DNA from: an uncultured Microbacterium sp.
GTDB lineage: Bacteria > Actinomycetota > Actinomycetes > Actinomycetales > Microbacteriaceae
Assembly (NCBI GenBank): GCA_937926065.1
Contig: CALANM010000212.1
Span: forward strand, 1 to 28,052
Reading direction: 5' to 3'
Length of the DNA: 28,052 nucleotides
Below the pieces are notes generated by a model. It saw only the letters and a program-made list of their open reading frames with translations, had not been told where the DNA came from and made no database searches. This document shows, in pieces, positions 21,811 to 28,052 of the stretch (position 1 is the first letter of the stretch; the number at the start of each line of letters is the position of its first letter). The position numbers were made by a program, and so were the translations under genes.

Positions 21811-22661
21811 TGAAGATCCTGTCGATCCAGTCCGCCGTCGCGTACGGCCACGTGGGCAACTCCGCCGCGGTGTTCCCGCTGCAGCGCATCGGAGTGGAGG
21901 TCCTCCCCGTCTACACCGTCAACTTCTCCAACCACACGGGCTATGGCGCGTGGCGCGGACCGCTCATCAGCCCTGACGACGTCCGTGACGTCATCACGGG
22001 CGTCGAGGAGCGCGGGGTCCTCCCGGAGATCGACGTCGTGCTCTCGGGCTACCAGGGAAGCGAGGGCATCGCGGATGTCATCCTCGACGCGGTCGCGCGT
22101 GTCAAGGCCGCGAACCCGTCGGCCGTCTACGCGTGCGACCCGGTCATGGGCAACGCCAAGAGCGGCTGCTTCGTGGCGCCCGCCATCCCGGTGCTGCTGC
22201 GCGAGCGCGTCGTCCCGGCGGCGGACATCATCACCCCCAACCAGTTCGAGCTCGGGTTCCTCACCGAGACGGAGCCGTCGGACCTCGAGTCGACGCTCGC
22301 CTCAGCCGACGCCGCGCGCGCCATGGGCCCGTCGACCGTACTCGTCACCAGCGTGGAGCGCCCCGACCGCCCAGAGGGCACGATCGAGATGCTGGCGGTG
22401 ACCGGAGACGGCGCCTGGATCGTGCAGACGCCGCACATCCCCATGAAGGCCAACGGATCAGGGGACGTCACGGCCGCCCTGTTCACGGCGCATCTCCGTG
22501 CGACAGGCGATGCCGCCACGGCACTGGCGCGCACGACCTCGAGCGTGTTCGACCTGCTGCGCACGACCTACGACTCGGGCCAGCGCGAACTGCAGCTGGT
22601 GGAGTCGCAGGAGTTCTACGCGCACCCTCGCCTGCAGTTCGAGGTCACGCAGGTCCGCTGA
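21810..22661 (+). CDS. pdxY: Pyridoxal kinase PdxY
   Basis: This is a salvage enzyme that phosphorylates pyridoxal to PLP with ATP; it belongs to the ribokinase-like fold. The product has 283 residues, the usual length. It shows ILSIQSAVAYGHVGNSAAVF, VNFSNHTGYGAWRG, CDPVMGNAKSG, ITPNQFELGFLT and the anion-hole GSGD ending in catalytic Asp219 (KANGSGDVTAA). The early motif reads QSAVAYGH where E. coli PdxY has QSHVVYGH, a local change that leaves the catalytic Asp intact. It begins six bases after the MocR-type gene and must be co-transcribed with it. It is convergent with the HIT gene (24-base gap). Confidence 0.94.
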   Translation: MKILSIQSAVAYGHVGNSAAVFPLQRIGVEVLPVYTVNFSNHTGYGAWRGPLISPDDVRDVITGVEERGVLPEIDVVLSGYQGSEGIADVILDAVARVKAANPSAVYACDPVMGNAKSGCFVAPAIPVLLRERVVPAADIITPNQFELGFLTETEPSDLESTLASADAARAMGPSTVLVTSVERPDRPEGTIEMLAVTGDGAWIVQTPHIPMKANGSGDVTAALFTAHLRATGDAATALARTTSSVFDLLRTTYDSGQRELQLVESQEFYAHPRLQFEVTQVR

Positions 22662-22685
22662 CCTCTCGGCGCCGTGCCGCCGTCC

Positions 22686-23231
22686 TCAGGCCGTGGGCCA
22701 CGCGGCGGCGACGGCTTCCCGGACGTCGCCGAGCAGCTGCGGAAGCGCCTTGGTCTTCGCGATGATCGGGAAGAAGTTGGCATCCGTCGCCCACCGCGGC
22801 ACGACATGCTGGTGCAGGTGGCCGTCGACACCGGCGCCGGCGACCCGGCCCTGATTCATGCCTATGTTGAAGCCGTCGCAGCCCGAGACCTCGCGCAGCA
22901 CACGCATGGCCGTCTGCGTGAGCGCGCCGATCTCAGCGACCTCCTCGGGCGTCGCCTGGTCGTAGGTCGCGATGTGACGATAGGGGCAGACCAGCAGGTG
23001 CCCCGAGTTGTACGGGAAGAGGTTCAGCAGCACGTAGGCCGACTCGCCGCGCGCGACGATGAGGCCCTCGGCATCCGACTTGCTCGGCGCTGCGCAGAAC
23101 GGGCACTCCTCACGGAGCGGCTCAGGACCGGCCTGGACGTACGCCATACGGTGCGGAGTCCACAGGCGCTGGAACTCATCGGGCACGCCCGGGAGAGTCG
23201 CGGCGTCCTCCAGGCCGGTCCCGTCACTCAC
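22686..23231 (-). CDS. HIT-family Ap4A phosphorylase-like protein
   Basis: The product has 181 residues. A CPFC pair at 43-46 suggests a zinc site, and the histidine triad HLHQH lies at 138-142 followed by VVPRW. FNIGMNQGRVAGAGVDGHLH, read as FNIGMNQGRVAGAG plus the triad, is typical of the branch next to thrS in actinobacteria. Its M. tuberculosis member, Rv2613c, has been characterised as an Ap4A phosphorylase. It would degrade diadenosine tetraphosphate, a by-product of aminoacyl-tRNA synthetases. GTG at 23231 shares GTGA with the thrS stop, so the two are coupled. That fits a role in clearing what ThrRS makes. The exact reaction is inferred from the homologue. Confidence 0.9.
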   Translation of the reverse strand: MSDGTGLEDAATLPGVPDEFQRLWTPHRMAYVQAGPEPLREECPFCAAPSKSDAEGLIVARGESAYVLLNLFPYNSGHLLVCPYRHIATYDQATPEEVAEIGALTQTAMRVLREVSGCDGFNIGMNQGRVAGAGVDGHLHQHVVPRWATDANFFPIIAKTKALPQLLGDVREAVAAAWPTA

Positions 23232-25237
23232 GCCAGGTCCTCGGCCGTGTTCACGAGCGCTTTGTCTGCGATGGCGGCGATGATCTTGTCGATCGCCTCG
23301 TCGACCGGGATGCCGTTGGTCTGCGACCCGTCGCGGAACCGGAACGACACGGTCCCTGCCGACCGGTCGGTCTCACCCGCGATGAGCTGGATCGGCACCT
23401 TCTGAGTCGTGTGAGTGCGGATCTTCTTCTGCATGCGGTCGTCGGAGTGGTCGACTTCGGCGCGAACGCCCGCGGCCCGCAGCCGGTCGATGACGCCGTC
23501 GAGATAGTCAGCGAACTCCTCGGCGACGGGGATTCCGATCACCTGCACAGGCGACAGCCATACCGGGAACGCGCCCGCATAGTGTTCGAGAAGGATCGCG
23601 AAGAAGCGCTCCGCCGAGCCGAAGAGGGCGCGGTGGATCATCACCGGCCGGTGCTTCTCGCCGTCAGGACCGGTGTACTCGAGGCCGAACCGCTCCGGCA
23701 GGTTGAAGTCGATCTGCACGGTCGACAGCTGCCAGGTGCGCCCAAGGGCGTCGCGGGTCTTGAGATCGATCTTGGGGCCGTAGAAGGCGGCCTCGCCCTC
23801 GACCTCGGTGAGCTTGAGTCCCGACGCCTGCGCGACCCGCCGGAGCGCATCGGTGGCCATCGCCCAATGCGCCTCGTCACCGATCCACTTCTCCTTCTCG
23901 TCGTCACGCATCGAGAGCTCGAGCTCGAACTCCGTGAGCCCGAAGTCACGGAGCATCGACAGCACGAAGTCGAGCACCTTCTCGGCCTCGGCCTCGAGCT
24001 GGTCGGGAGTGACGAACAGGTGCGAGTCGTCCTGCGTGAATCCGCGCACGCGGGTGAGGCCGTGGAGGGCGCCCGAGAGCTCGTAGCGGTAGACGGTGCC
24101 GTTCTCGTACAGCCGCATCGGCAGATCGCGGTAGCTGCGCCCGCGCTCCTTGTAGATGAGGATGTGCATCGGGCAGTTCATCGGCTTGAGGTAGTAGTCG
24201 ACCCCCTGCTTGGTCACCTCGCCCGCCTCGTTGCGCTCTTCGTCGAGGTGGATCGGAGGGAACATGCCCTCCTTGTAGGTCACGAGGTGGTTCGACTGCA
24301 GGAAGAGGTCGCGCTTGGTGATGTGCGGCGTGTAGACGTAGGTGTACCCGCCCTCGCGGTGGCGTTTGAGGGCGTGCTGCTCCATCTCCTGGCGGATGAT
24401 GCCGCCCTTGGGATGCCACACGCTCAGACCCGAGCCGATCTCGTCAGGGAACGAGAACAGATCGAGGTCTTTGCCGAGCTTGCGGTGGTCGCGCTTGGCA
24501 GCCTCCTCGAGACGGTGCTGGTAAGCGCGCAGCTCGTCCTTCGACGGCCAGGCGGTCCCGTAGATGCGCTGCAGCTGCGGGTTCTTCTCACTGCCGCGCC
24601 AGTATGCGCCGGCGATGCGAGTGAGATCCCACCCGTTGCCGACCATGCGAGTGCTGGGCACGTGCGGTCCGCGGCAGAGGTCCTTCCAGGCGGTCTCGCC
24701 GTCGCGGGTGACGTTGTCGTAGATCGTCAGCTCGCCGGCACCGACCTCCACCGAGGCACCCTCGGCGGCCTCCTTCGACCCGCCCTTGAGCCCGATGAGC
24801 TCGAGCTTGAAGGGCTCGCGGGCGAGCTCGGCACGGGCCTCGTCTTCGGTCACGACGCGGCGGACGAAGCGCTGACCCTCGCGGACGATGCGCTCCATCT
24901 CCTTCTTGATCGCCTTGAGGTCCTCGGGAGTGAAGGGCTCGTCGACCCCGAAGTCGTAGTAGAAGCCGTCGACGATCGGCGGGCCGATGCCGAGGTTCGC
25001 CTGCGGGCGGATGCGCTGGACCGCCTGGGCCAGAATGTGCGCCGTCGAGTGCCTGAGGATCGCAAGGCCGTCAGGGCTGTCGACCGTGATGGGCTCGACC
25101 GCGTCGTCGGCTTGGACCACCGTGGCGAGATCTCTCAGTTCGCCGTTGACGCGAAGCGCGACGACGGAGCGGTCCGGGAACAGGGCGAATCCGTCGGCCG
25201 GGTAGGACACATCCGACGGGGTGATGACATCAGTCAA
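23228..25237 (-). CDS. thrS: Threonine--tRNA ligase
   Basis: This enzyme charges tRNA-Thr and edits Ser-tRNA-Thr. The product has 669 residues. A TGS domain (VVALRVNGELRDLA) is followed by the editing domain with HSTAH and CRGPHVPST, the class II core with the zinc ligand Cys in KPMNCPMHI, RYELSGALHGLTRVRGFTQDD-type motif 2 (in parts: YELSGALHGL, RVRGFTQDDSH), HRALFGSAERFFAILLEHY, and the anticodon-binding domain (PVQVIGIPV, QLIAGETD). The start is TTG at 25237, with GGAGAAG 6 bases upstream; no in-frame ATG or GTG fits better. The leader is about 140 bases long and may hold a leader peptide. It is translationally coupled to the HIT gene. Confidence 0.96.
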   Translation of the reverse strand: MTDVITPSDVSYPADGFALFPDRSVVALRVNGELRDLATVVQADDAVEPITVDSPDGLAILRHSTAHILAQAVQRIRPQANLGIGPPIVDGFYYDFGVDEPFTPEDLKAIKKEMERIVREGQRFVRRVVTEDEARAELAREPFKLELIGLKGGSKEAAEGASVEVGAGELTIYDNVTRDGETAWKDLCRGPHVPSTRMVGNGWDLTRIAGAYWRGSEKNPQLQRIYGTAWPSKDELRAYQHRLEEAAKRDHRKLGKDLDLFSFPDEIGSGLSVWHPKGGIIRQEMEQHALKRHREGGYTYVYTPHITKRDLFLQSNHLVTYKEGMFPPIHLDEERNEAGEVTKQGVDYYLKPMNCPMHILIYKERGRSYRDLPMRLYENGTVYRYELSGALHGLTRVRGFTQDDSHLFVTPDQLEAEAEKVLDFVLSMLRDFGLTEFELELSMRDDEKEKWIGDEAHWAMATDALRRVAQASGLKLTEVEGEAAFYGPKIDLKTRDALGRTWQLSTVQIDFNLPERFGLEYTGPDGEKHRPVMIHRALFGSAERFFAILLEHYAGAFPVWLSPVQVIGIPVAEEFADYLDGVIDRLRAAGVRAEVDHSDDRMQKKIRTHTTQKVPIQLIAGETDRSAGTVSFRFRDGSQTNGIPVDEAIDKIIAAIADKALVNTAEDLA

Positions 25238-25305
25238 GGGAACTTCTCCAGAAGGTGGCTCGGAAAGAAATGCTCAGCTTCGGACGCGTGACGCGACCTG
25301 CCCGC

Positions 25306-25374
25306 TCAGGCGCGAAGCGTTCGCGTGCCGGTGCGCGCGACGACAGCCGTGGCGAGGATCCGGCGATGTTCCAT
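25306..25374 (-). CDS. Putative thrS leader peptide
   Basis: This is a 22-codon frame (MEHRRILATAVV, ending ARTGTRTLRA) that ends 68 bases before the thrS TTG. Its ATG is 6 bases after TAGACT, the same spacing as the leaderless genes here. Four codons are Thr (9, 15, 17, 19), three of them close together near the end; five are Arg. CGCGAA-CGC-TTCGCG (25312-25326) falls on the last Thr codons, and GCTTCG there can instead pair with CGAAGC at 25277-25282. That alternative would suit attenuation. High-GC sequence gives Thr and Arg codons by chance, so confidence is low. Confidence 0.3.
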   Translation of the reverse strand: MEHRRILATAVVARTGTRTLRA

Positions 25375-25380
25375 GCATCG

Positions 25381-25386
25381 AGTCTA
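25381..25386 (-). promoter_or_regulatory. thrS: -10 element of the thrS transcript
   Basis: The minus strand reads TAGACT-CGATGC-ATG, with ATG the start of the putative leader peptide. It would give a thrS leader of about 137 bases. The 183-base gap between thrS and the permease gene holds this hexamer, the leader frame and several short inverted repeats (25282-25298, 25312-25326, and 25243-25254 over the thrS ribosome binding site). No T-box consensus is present. Confidence 0.42.
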
Positions 25387-25420
25387 CCGCCGCCGTGCGA
25401 GCGGCTCCGGCGCAGGCGCG

Positions 25421-26581
25421 ATGATGGATCACGTGAAGCTCGCCGTCGTCGGAGCCGTCCTGCTGCTCCTGGGGGCGGCGGCCGTCGGTGTGGGCGCTGT
25501 GCGGATGTCCGACGTGCTCGCAGCGGGCGCGCGCGTATGGCCGGTCCTGCTGTTCGTCGTGTCGGCGACGATCGTGGCGGAGCTCGCGGCGACCGCGGGC
25601 GTGTTCGACGTCGCGGCCTCCCTGCTCGCCCGCATCGCGCGGGGACGCACCTGGATGCTGTGGGCCGCCGTCGTCGCCCTGGCCGCTGTGACGACGGCGT
25701 TCCTCTCCCTCGACACCACCGCCGTGCTGCTGACCCCTGTCGTGGTGGCGGTGGCGCGCAGCCACGGTCTTCCTCCCCTGCCGTTCGCCTTCACGACGGT
25801 GTGGCTGGCCAACACCGCCTCGCTCGTGCTGCCCGTCTCGAACCTGACGAATCTGCTGGCGGTGGCACGCCTTGATCGCAGTGATGCGGCCGGCTTCGTC
25901 GCGCTGCTCGGAGGCTCGGCGGCGGTCGCGATCCTCGTCTCGACGCTGATCCTCGCACTCGTGTTCCGCCGGGCCCTGCGCGGCTCGTTCGTCCCCGCGC
26001 CGTCGCCCGCGATCGCCGACCGCCCGCAGCTGCGGTTCGCGGCGACGGTCGTCGTCGTGATGATGCCGCTGCTGGTGAGCGGACTGGAGCCATGGATGCC
26101 AGCGACGGCGGCGGCGCTCGTGCTCGTTGCCTTCTTCGCGTGGCGCTCCCCCGACATCCTGCGCCTTCGACTCGTTCCCTGGTCGCTGCTCGTGTTCGCG
26201 TCGGGTCTCTTCGTCGCGGTCGCGGTGGCGGAGCGGCTCGGACTCCGCGAGGCGCTCGTCGCGGTCATGGGCGAAGGCACCGGACCAGGGGATCTCTGGC
26301 GGCTGGCCGGAGCTGGCACCCTTGCGGCGAATGTCGGCAACAATCTGCCTGCCTACCTCGCGCTCGAGTCGGCGGCGGGCACGCCCGAACGGCTGGCCGC
26401 TCTCCTCATCGGCGTGAACGCCGGTCCGCTCATCACACCATGGGCGTCGCTGGCGACCCTGCTGTGGCATCAGCGTCTGAAGGCCGTCGGCATCGAGGTT
26501 CCGTGGACGCGATATGCGCTGCTCGGCGCCCTGGCCGCTCCTCTCACGGTCTTCGCCGCCGTCGTCCCCCTCGCCCTCTGA
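25421..26581 (+). CDS. ArsB/SLC13-type membrane transporter
   Basis: The product has 386 residues, almost entirely hydrophobic, with about ten or eleven membrane helices. It belongs to the ion transporter superfamily with ArsB/NhaD/CitM-like members. It shows SLDTTAVLLTPVVVAVA, WLANTASLVLPVSNLTNLLA, AANVGNNLPAYLALE and GVNAGPLITPWASLATLLW, the paired re-entrant-type motifs closest to ArsB. No arsR, arsC or ATPase gene is adjacent, so arsenite is only one possible substrate. The start is uncertain: ATG at 25421 or 25424, or GTG at 25433; only a weak AGG lies upstream. It is divergent from thrS and convergent with the AlkD-like gene. Confidence 0.86.
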   Translation: MMDHVKLAVVGAVLLLLGAAAVGVGAVRMSDVLAAGARVWPVLLFVVSATIVAELAATAGVFDVAASLLARIARGRTWMLWAAVVALAAVTTAFLSLDTTAVLLTPVVVAVARSHGLPPLPFAFTTVWLANTASLVLPVSNLTNLLAVARLDRSDAAGFVALLGGSAAVAILVSTLILALVFRRALRGSFVPAPSPAIADRPQLRFAATVVVVMMPLLVSGLEPWMPATAAALVLVAFFAWRSPDILRLRLVPWSLLVFASGLFVAVAVAERLGLREALVAVMGEGTGPGDLWRLAGAGTLAANVGNNLPAYLALESAAGTPERLAALLIGVNAGPLITPWASLATLLWHQRLKAVGIEVPWTRYALLGALAAPLTVFAAVVPLAL

Positions 26582-26606
26582 TGCGAGCGCCTGCATCGAT
26601 GCCTCG

Positions 26607-27263
26607 TCAGAGATGCTTGAGCGCCTCGCGTCGGCTGAGCGAGCTGAGCCCGTGTCGGTCGACGCATCGGCGCACCCAGTCGGGATCCGTGCGGGCAGCG
26701 TCTCGGAGCGCCCAGCCGATCGCCTTTCGTATGAAGAACTCCCGCTCGGTCGCATTCGGCGCGATGACGTCGTCGAGGAGGCGGAAGTCGGTGCGGTCTC
26801 GCCTCCTCAGTTGCGAGAGGATCGCGAGCCGGCGCATCCAGACGTCTGGGTCGCGGCTCCAGCGGCGTGCGAGGTCGGCCGTCTCCTTCGGGTGCCGGTC
26901 GTGCAGCTCGGCGACACGACCCGTCAGCTCGTCCACGAAATCCCACCACTGGCCCGTACGCACCATGTGCTCGATGAGCGGGATGTTCGACAGGTCGCCC
27001 CGCAGGGGTCGCAGCGCCACAAGCGCCTGGGCTGCATAGCGCTCCTCGCGATGCTGGGCGTCGTCCCACAGCGCCCGGGAAGCTCGACGGAGCACGTCGG
27101 CATCCGACTCGCCTTTCGCCGCGCTTCGGGCGATGCGCCGGGCCTCGGGCACTCGAACGCCGAGGAACGGCATCGCCGACTTCATGTACGCCCGCTGCCC
27201 CGCCGCACGCGAGGGGTCGGCGACGGCTCGCAGGTCGGCGCGGACGCGGTCGACGAGTTCCAC
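26607..27263 (-). CDS. AlkD-like DNA alkylation repair protein
   Basis: The product has 218 residues made of HEAT-like helices. AlkD glycosylases remove bulky or cationic alkylated bases without flipping them. Residues equivalent to those of Bacillus AlkD are visible: Trp107 and Asp111 in QWWDFVDELT, Arg144-145 in WMRRLAIL, and Trp184 in FFIRKAIGWALRDAARTDPDW (cited here as the C-terminal hallmark). The catalytic Asp is present. The start is GTG at 27263, only three bases after the stop of the ACT protein, so the two form an operon although their functions look unrelated. There is no clear ribosome binding site. It is convergent with the permease gene (25-base gap). Confidence 0.9.
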   Translation of the reverse strand: MELVDRVRADLRAVADPSRAAGQRAYMKSAMPFLGVRVPEARRIARSAAKGESDADVLRRASRALWDDAQHREERYAAQALVALRPLRGDLSNIPLIEHMVRTGQWWDFVDELTGRVAELHDRHPKETADLARRWSRDPDVWMRRLAILSQLRRRDRTDFRLLDDVIAPNATEREFFIRKAIGWALRDAARTDPDWVRRCVDRHGLSSLSRREALKHL

Positions 27264-27266
27264 GGC

Positions 27267-27773
27267 TCAGCCGAGCGAGAGGTCGACCTGGATCTCATCT
27301 GCCAGCCGCTCGAGGGCGGCGACGATCGGAGCGGCGTCAGAGTGCTCTGGCACGCGGACGGTCACCGTCGCCTCGAACAGCGTCCCTCCCGCCATCGGGG
27401 CGTCGAGCGTGCGGCTGGTGAAGGCGTCGATGCTCAGAGCGTGAGAGCTGACGGCTGCCGTCACGTCGCGGACGATGCCGGGACGGTCGTTGCCGAGCAC
27501 GGTGAAGCTCAGCGTGCGTCCCGCCGGCGCCGCCGGCACGGCTCCGGAGTGCGCCGTGACCCGCAGCAGTCCATCGAGAGACCGCAGCGCCTCGGTGAGC
27601 TCGTCAGCGCGCTCGTCCGGCACCGTCACCAGGACGATTCCGGCGAACGCGCCCGCGAGCTCTGTCAGCTCACTGCGCTCCCAGTTGCCTCCGTGCGCGG
27701 CGACGGTGTCGGCGAGGGCGTTGACGAGTCCTGCGCGGTCTTCTCCGACCACGGACAGCACGAGATGAGCCAT
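27267..27773 (-). CDS. Tandem ACT-domain protein (GcvR-like)
   Basis: The product has 168 residues with two ACT domains, about 3-75 (LVLSVVGEDRAGLVNALADT) and about 87-165 (LSFTVLGNDRPGIVRDVTAA). It has no enzymatic domain. This is the layout of the glycine cleavage regulator GcvR and related amino-acid-sensing proteins; ACT pairs bind amino acids at their interface. Which amino acid it binds, and what it controls, cannot be told. ATG at 27773 has no ribosome binding site, but TAGGCT lies 6 bases upstream, so the mRNA is probably leaderless. It heads a two-gene unit with the AlkD-like gene. Confidence 0.87.
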   Translation of the reverse strand: MAHLVLSVVGEDRAGLVNALADTVAAHGGNWERSELTELAGAFAGIVLVTVPDERADELTEALRSLDGLLRVTAHSGAVPAAPAGRTLSFTVLGNDRPGIVRDVTAAVSSHALSIDAFTSRTLDAPMAGGTLFEATVTVRVPEHSDAAPIVAALERLADEIQVDLSLG

Positions 27774-27779
27774 GGGGTG

Positions 27780-27785
27780 AGCCTA
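27780..27785 (-). promoter_or_regulatory. -10 element of the leaderless ACT gene
   Basis: The minus strand reads TAGGCT-CACCCC-ATG, with ATG the start of the tandem ACT protein. No Shine-Dalgarno-like sequence could fit in the spacer. It follows the tRNA terminator, as expected for an independent unit. Confidence 0.55.
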
Positions 27786-27840
27786 GTGCGACGACGTCCG
27801 CACGCGGCAGGGCGGTGCCGCAAGGGAACGTGGGAAGAAG

Positions 27841-27865
27841 AAAACCCCCGGCCAGCCGGGGGTTT
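27841..27865 (-). terminator. Intrinsic terminator of the tRNA operon
   Basis: CCCCCGG-CCAG-CCGGGGG (27845-27862) is a GC-rich hairpin. On the minus strand it is preceded by AAA and followed by TTTTCTTC, a proper U-tract. It lies 9 bases after the tRNA-Val CCA end and ends the Cys-Val tRNA transcript. A-runs on the other side could make it work in both directions. Confidence 0.88.
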
Positions 27866-27870
27866 CTGTG

Positions 27871-27945
27871 TGGTGGGCGATACTGGGATCGAACCAGTGA
27901 CCTCTTCCGTGTCAGGGAAGCGCGCTACCGCTGCGCCAATCGCCC
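27871..27945 (-). tRNA. tRNA-Val (GAC)
   Basis: A full cloverleaf is visible on the minus strand: acceptor GGGCGAT/ATCGCCC, D arm GCGC/CGCG-type, anticodon stem CTTCC/GGAAG enclosing loop CTGACAC (anticodon GAC), T arm ACTGG-TTCGATC-CCAGT, discriminator A and encoded CCA (27871-27873). It decodes GUC, and is followed by the terminator. Confidence 0.96.
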
Positions 27946-27975
27946 GAGATCATGCTTGCCGGTCGGGACCGGGAG

Positions 27976-28049
27976 TGGAGGTGGCGACGGGATTCGAACC
28001 CGTGTAAACGGCTTTGCAGGCCGGTGCCTAGCCGCTCGGCCACGCCACC
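27976..28049 (-). tRNA. tRNA-Cys (GCA)
   Basis: A cloverleaf is visible on the minus strand: acceptor GGTGGCG/CGCCACC, anticodon stem CGGC/GCCG with loop CTGCAAA (anticodon GCA), T arm ACGGG-TTCGAAT-CCCGT, discriminator U (an identity element of tRNA-Cys) and encoded CCA (27976-27978). It lies 30 bases upstream of tRNA-Val in the same transcript. In actinobacteria a tRNA-Gly often precedes this pair; here that position is beyond the window. Confidence 0.96.
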
Positions 28050-28052
28050 GTG

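Noticed and set aside
23411..25291. 626-codon plus-strand frame opposite thrS
   Set aside because: It is complementary to a complete ThrRS; it has no domain and no ribosome binding site.
25238..25420. T-box riboswitch upstream of thrS
   Set aside because: I looked for the conserved T-box sequence (AGGGTGGNACCGCG-like) and a specifier loop and found neither. Any control would be of another type.
25274..26755. Long minus-strand frame opposite the ArsB-like permease
   Set aside because: It is extremely rich in Arg, Glu, His and Gly, as expected for the complement of a hydrophobic membrane-protein gene. The transmembrane sense frame is the real one.
1..28052. Mobile elements, prophage genes, CRISPR arrays or a toxin-antitoxin pair
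   Set aside because: No transposase, integrase, capsid or Cas motif, no regularly spaced repeat, and no toxin gene next to the AbiEi-like gene was found. Composition looks uniform by eye.

Overview
The window is a 28 kb piece of a high-GC actinobacterial chromosome. Protein sequences and gene order point to Microbacteriaceae, most like Microbacterium. That placement rests on recognition, not on a search. Almost everything is conserved core chromosome. I see no insertion sequence, phage gene, CRISPR array or rRNA.

Backbone. A long minus-strand series carries core information-processing genes, listed here from high to low coordinates. It starts with tRNA-Cys and tRNA-Val plus a terminator, a double-ACT protein and an AlkD-like glycosylase. 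Next come thrS and an Ap4A phosphorylase-like HIT protein, then pdxS-pdxT, yebC, ruvC, ruvA-ruvB, yajC-secD-secF and rel. It ends with rarA plus a TPR-Nudix protein, rpsD, a small membrane protein and alaS, which runs off the left edge. Many junctions overlap by 1 to 11 bases: secD/secF, ruvA/ruvB, pdxS/pdxT, thrS/HIT and rarA/Nudix.

Plus-strand groups. Five sets of plus-strand genes interrupt this backbone: a small membrane protein with a DUF349 protein, an AbiEi-antitoxin-like protein, a PLP-dependent decarboxylase, a MocR-type regulator with pyridoxal kinase pdxY, and an ArsB-like permease. From 17.5 to 22.7 kb, five consecutive genes concern vitamin B6: a PLP enzyme, de novo synthesis (pdxT, pdxS), a PLP-binding-fold regulator and salvage (pdxY).

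Regulation. A TAGNNT hexamer lies 6-7 bases upstream of several start codons (rarA, ruvA, ruvC, yebC, the MocR gene, the ACT gene and a putative thrS leader peptide), which suggests leaderless mRNAs. A near-consensus LexA box covers the -35 region of ruvAB. Inverted repeats lie between pdxS and the MocR gene, upstream of alaS and in the rpsD leader.

Most unusual points. One RuvC catalytic carboxylate reads as alanine. A TPR_5 domain is fused to a Nudix hydrolase and translationally coupled to rarA. A possible threonine-containing leader peptide precedes thrS. I found no clearly new multi-gene system.
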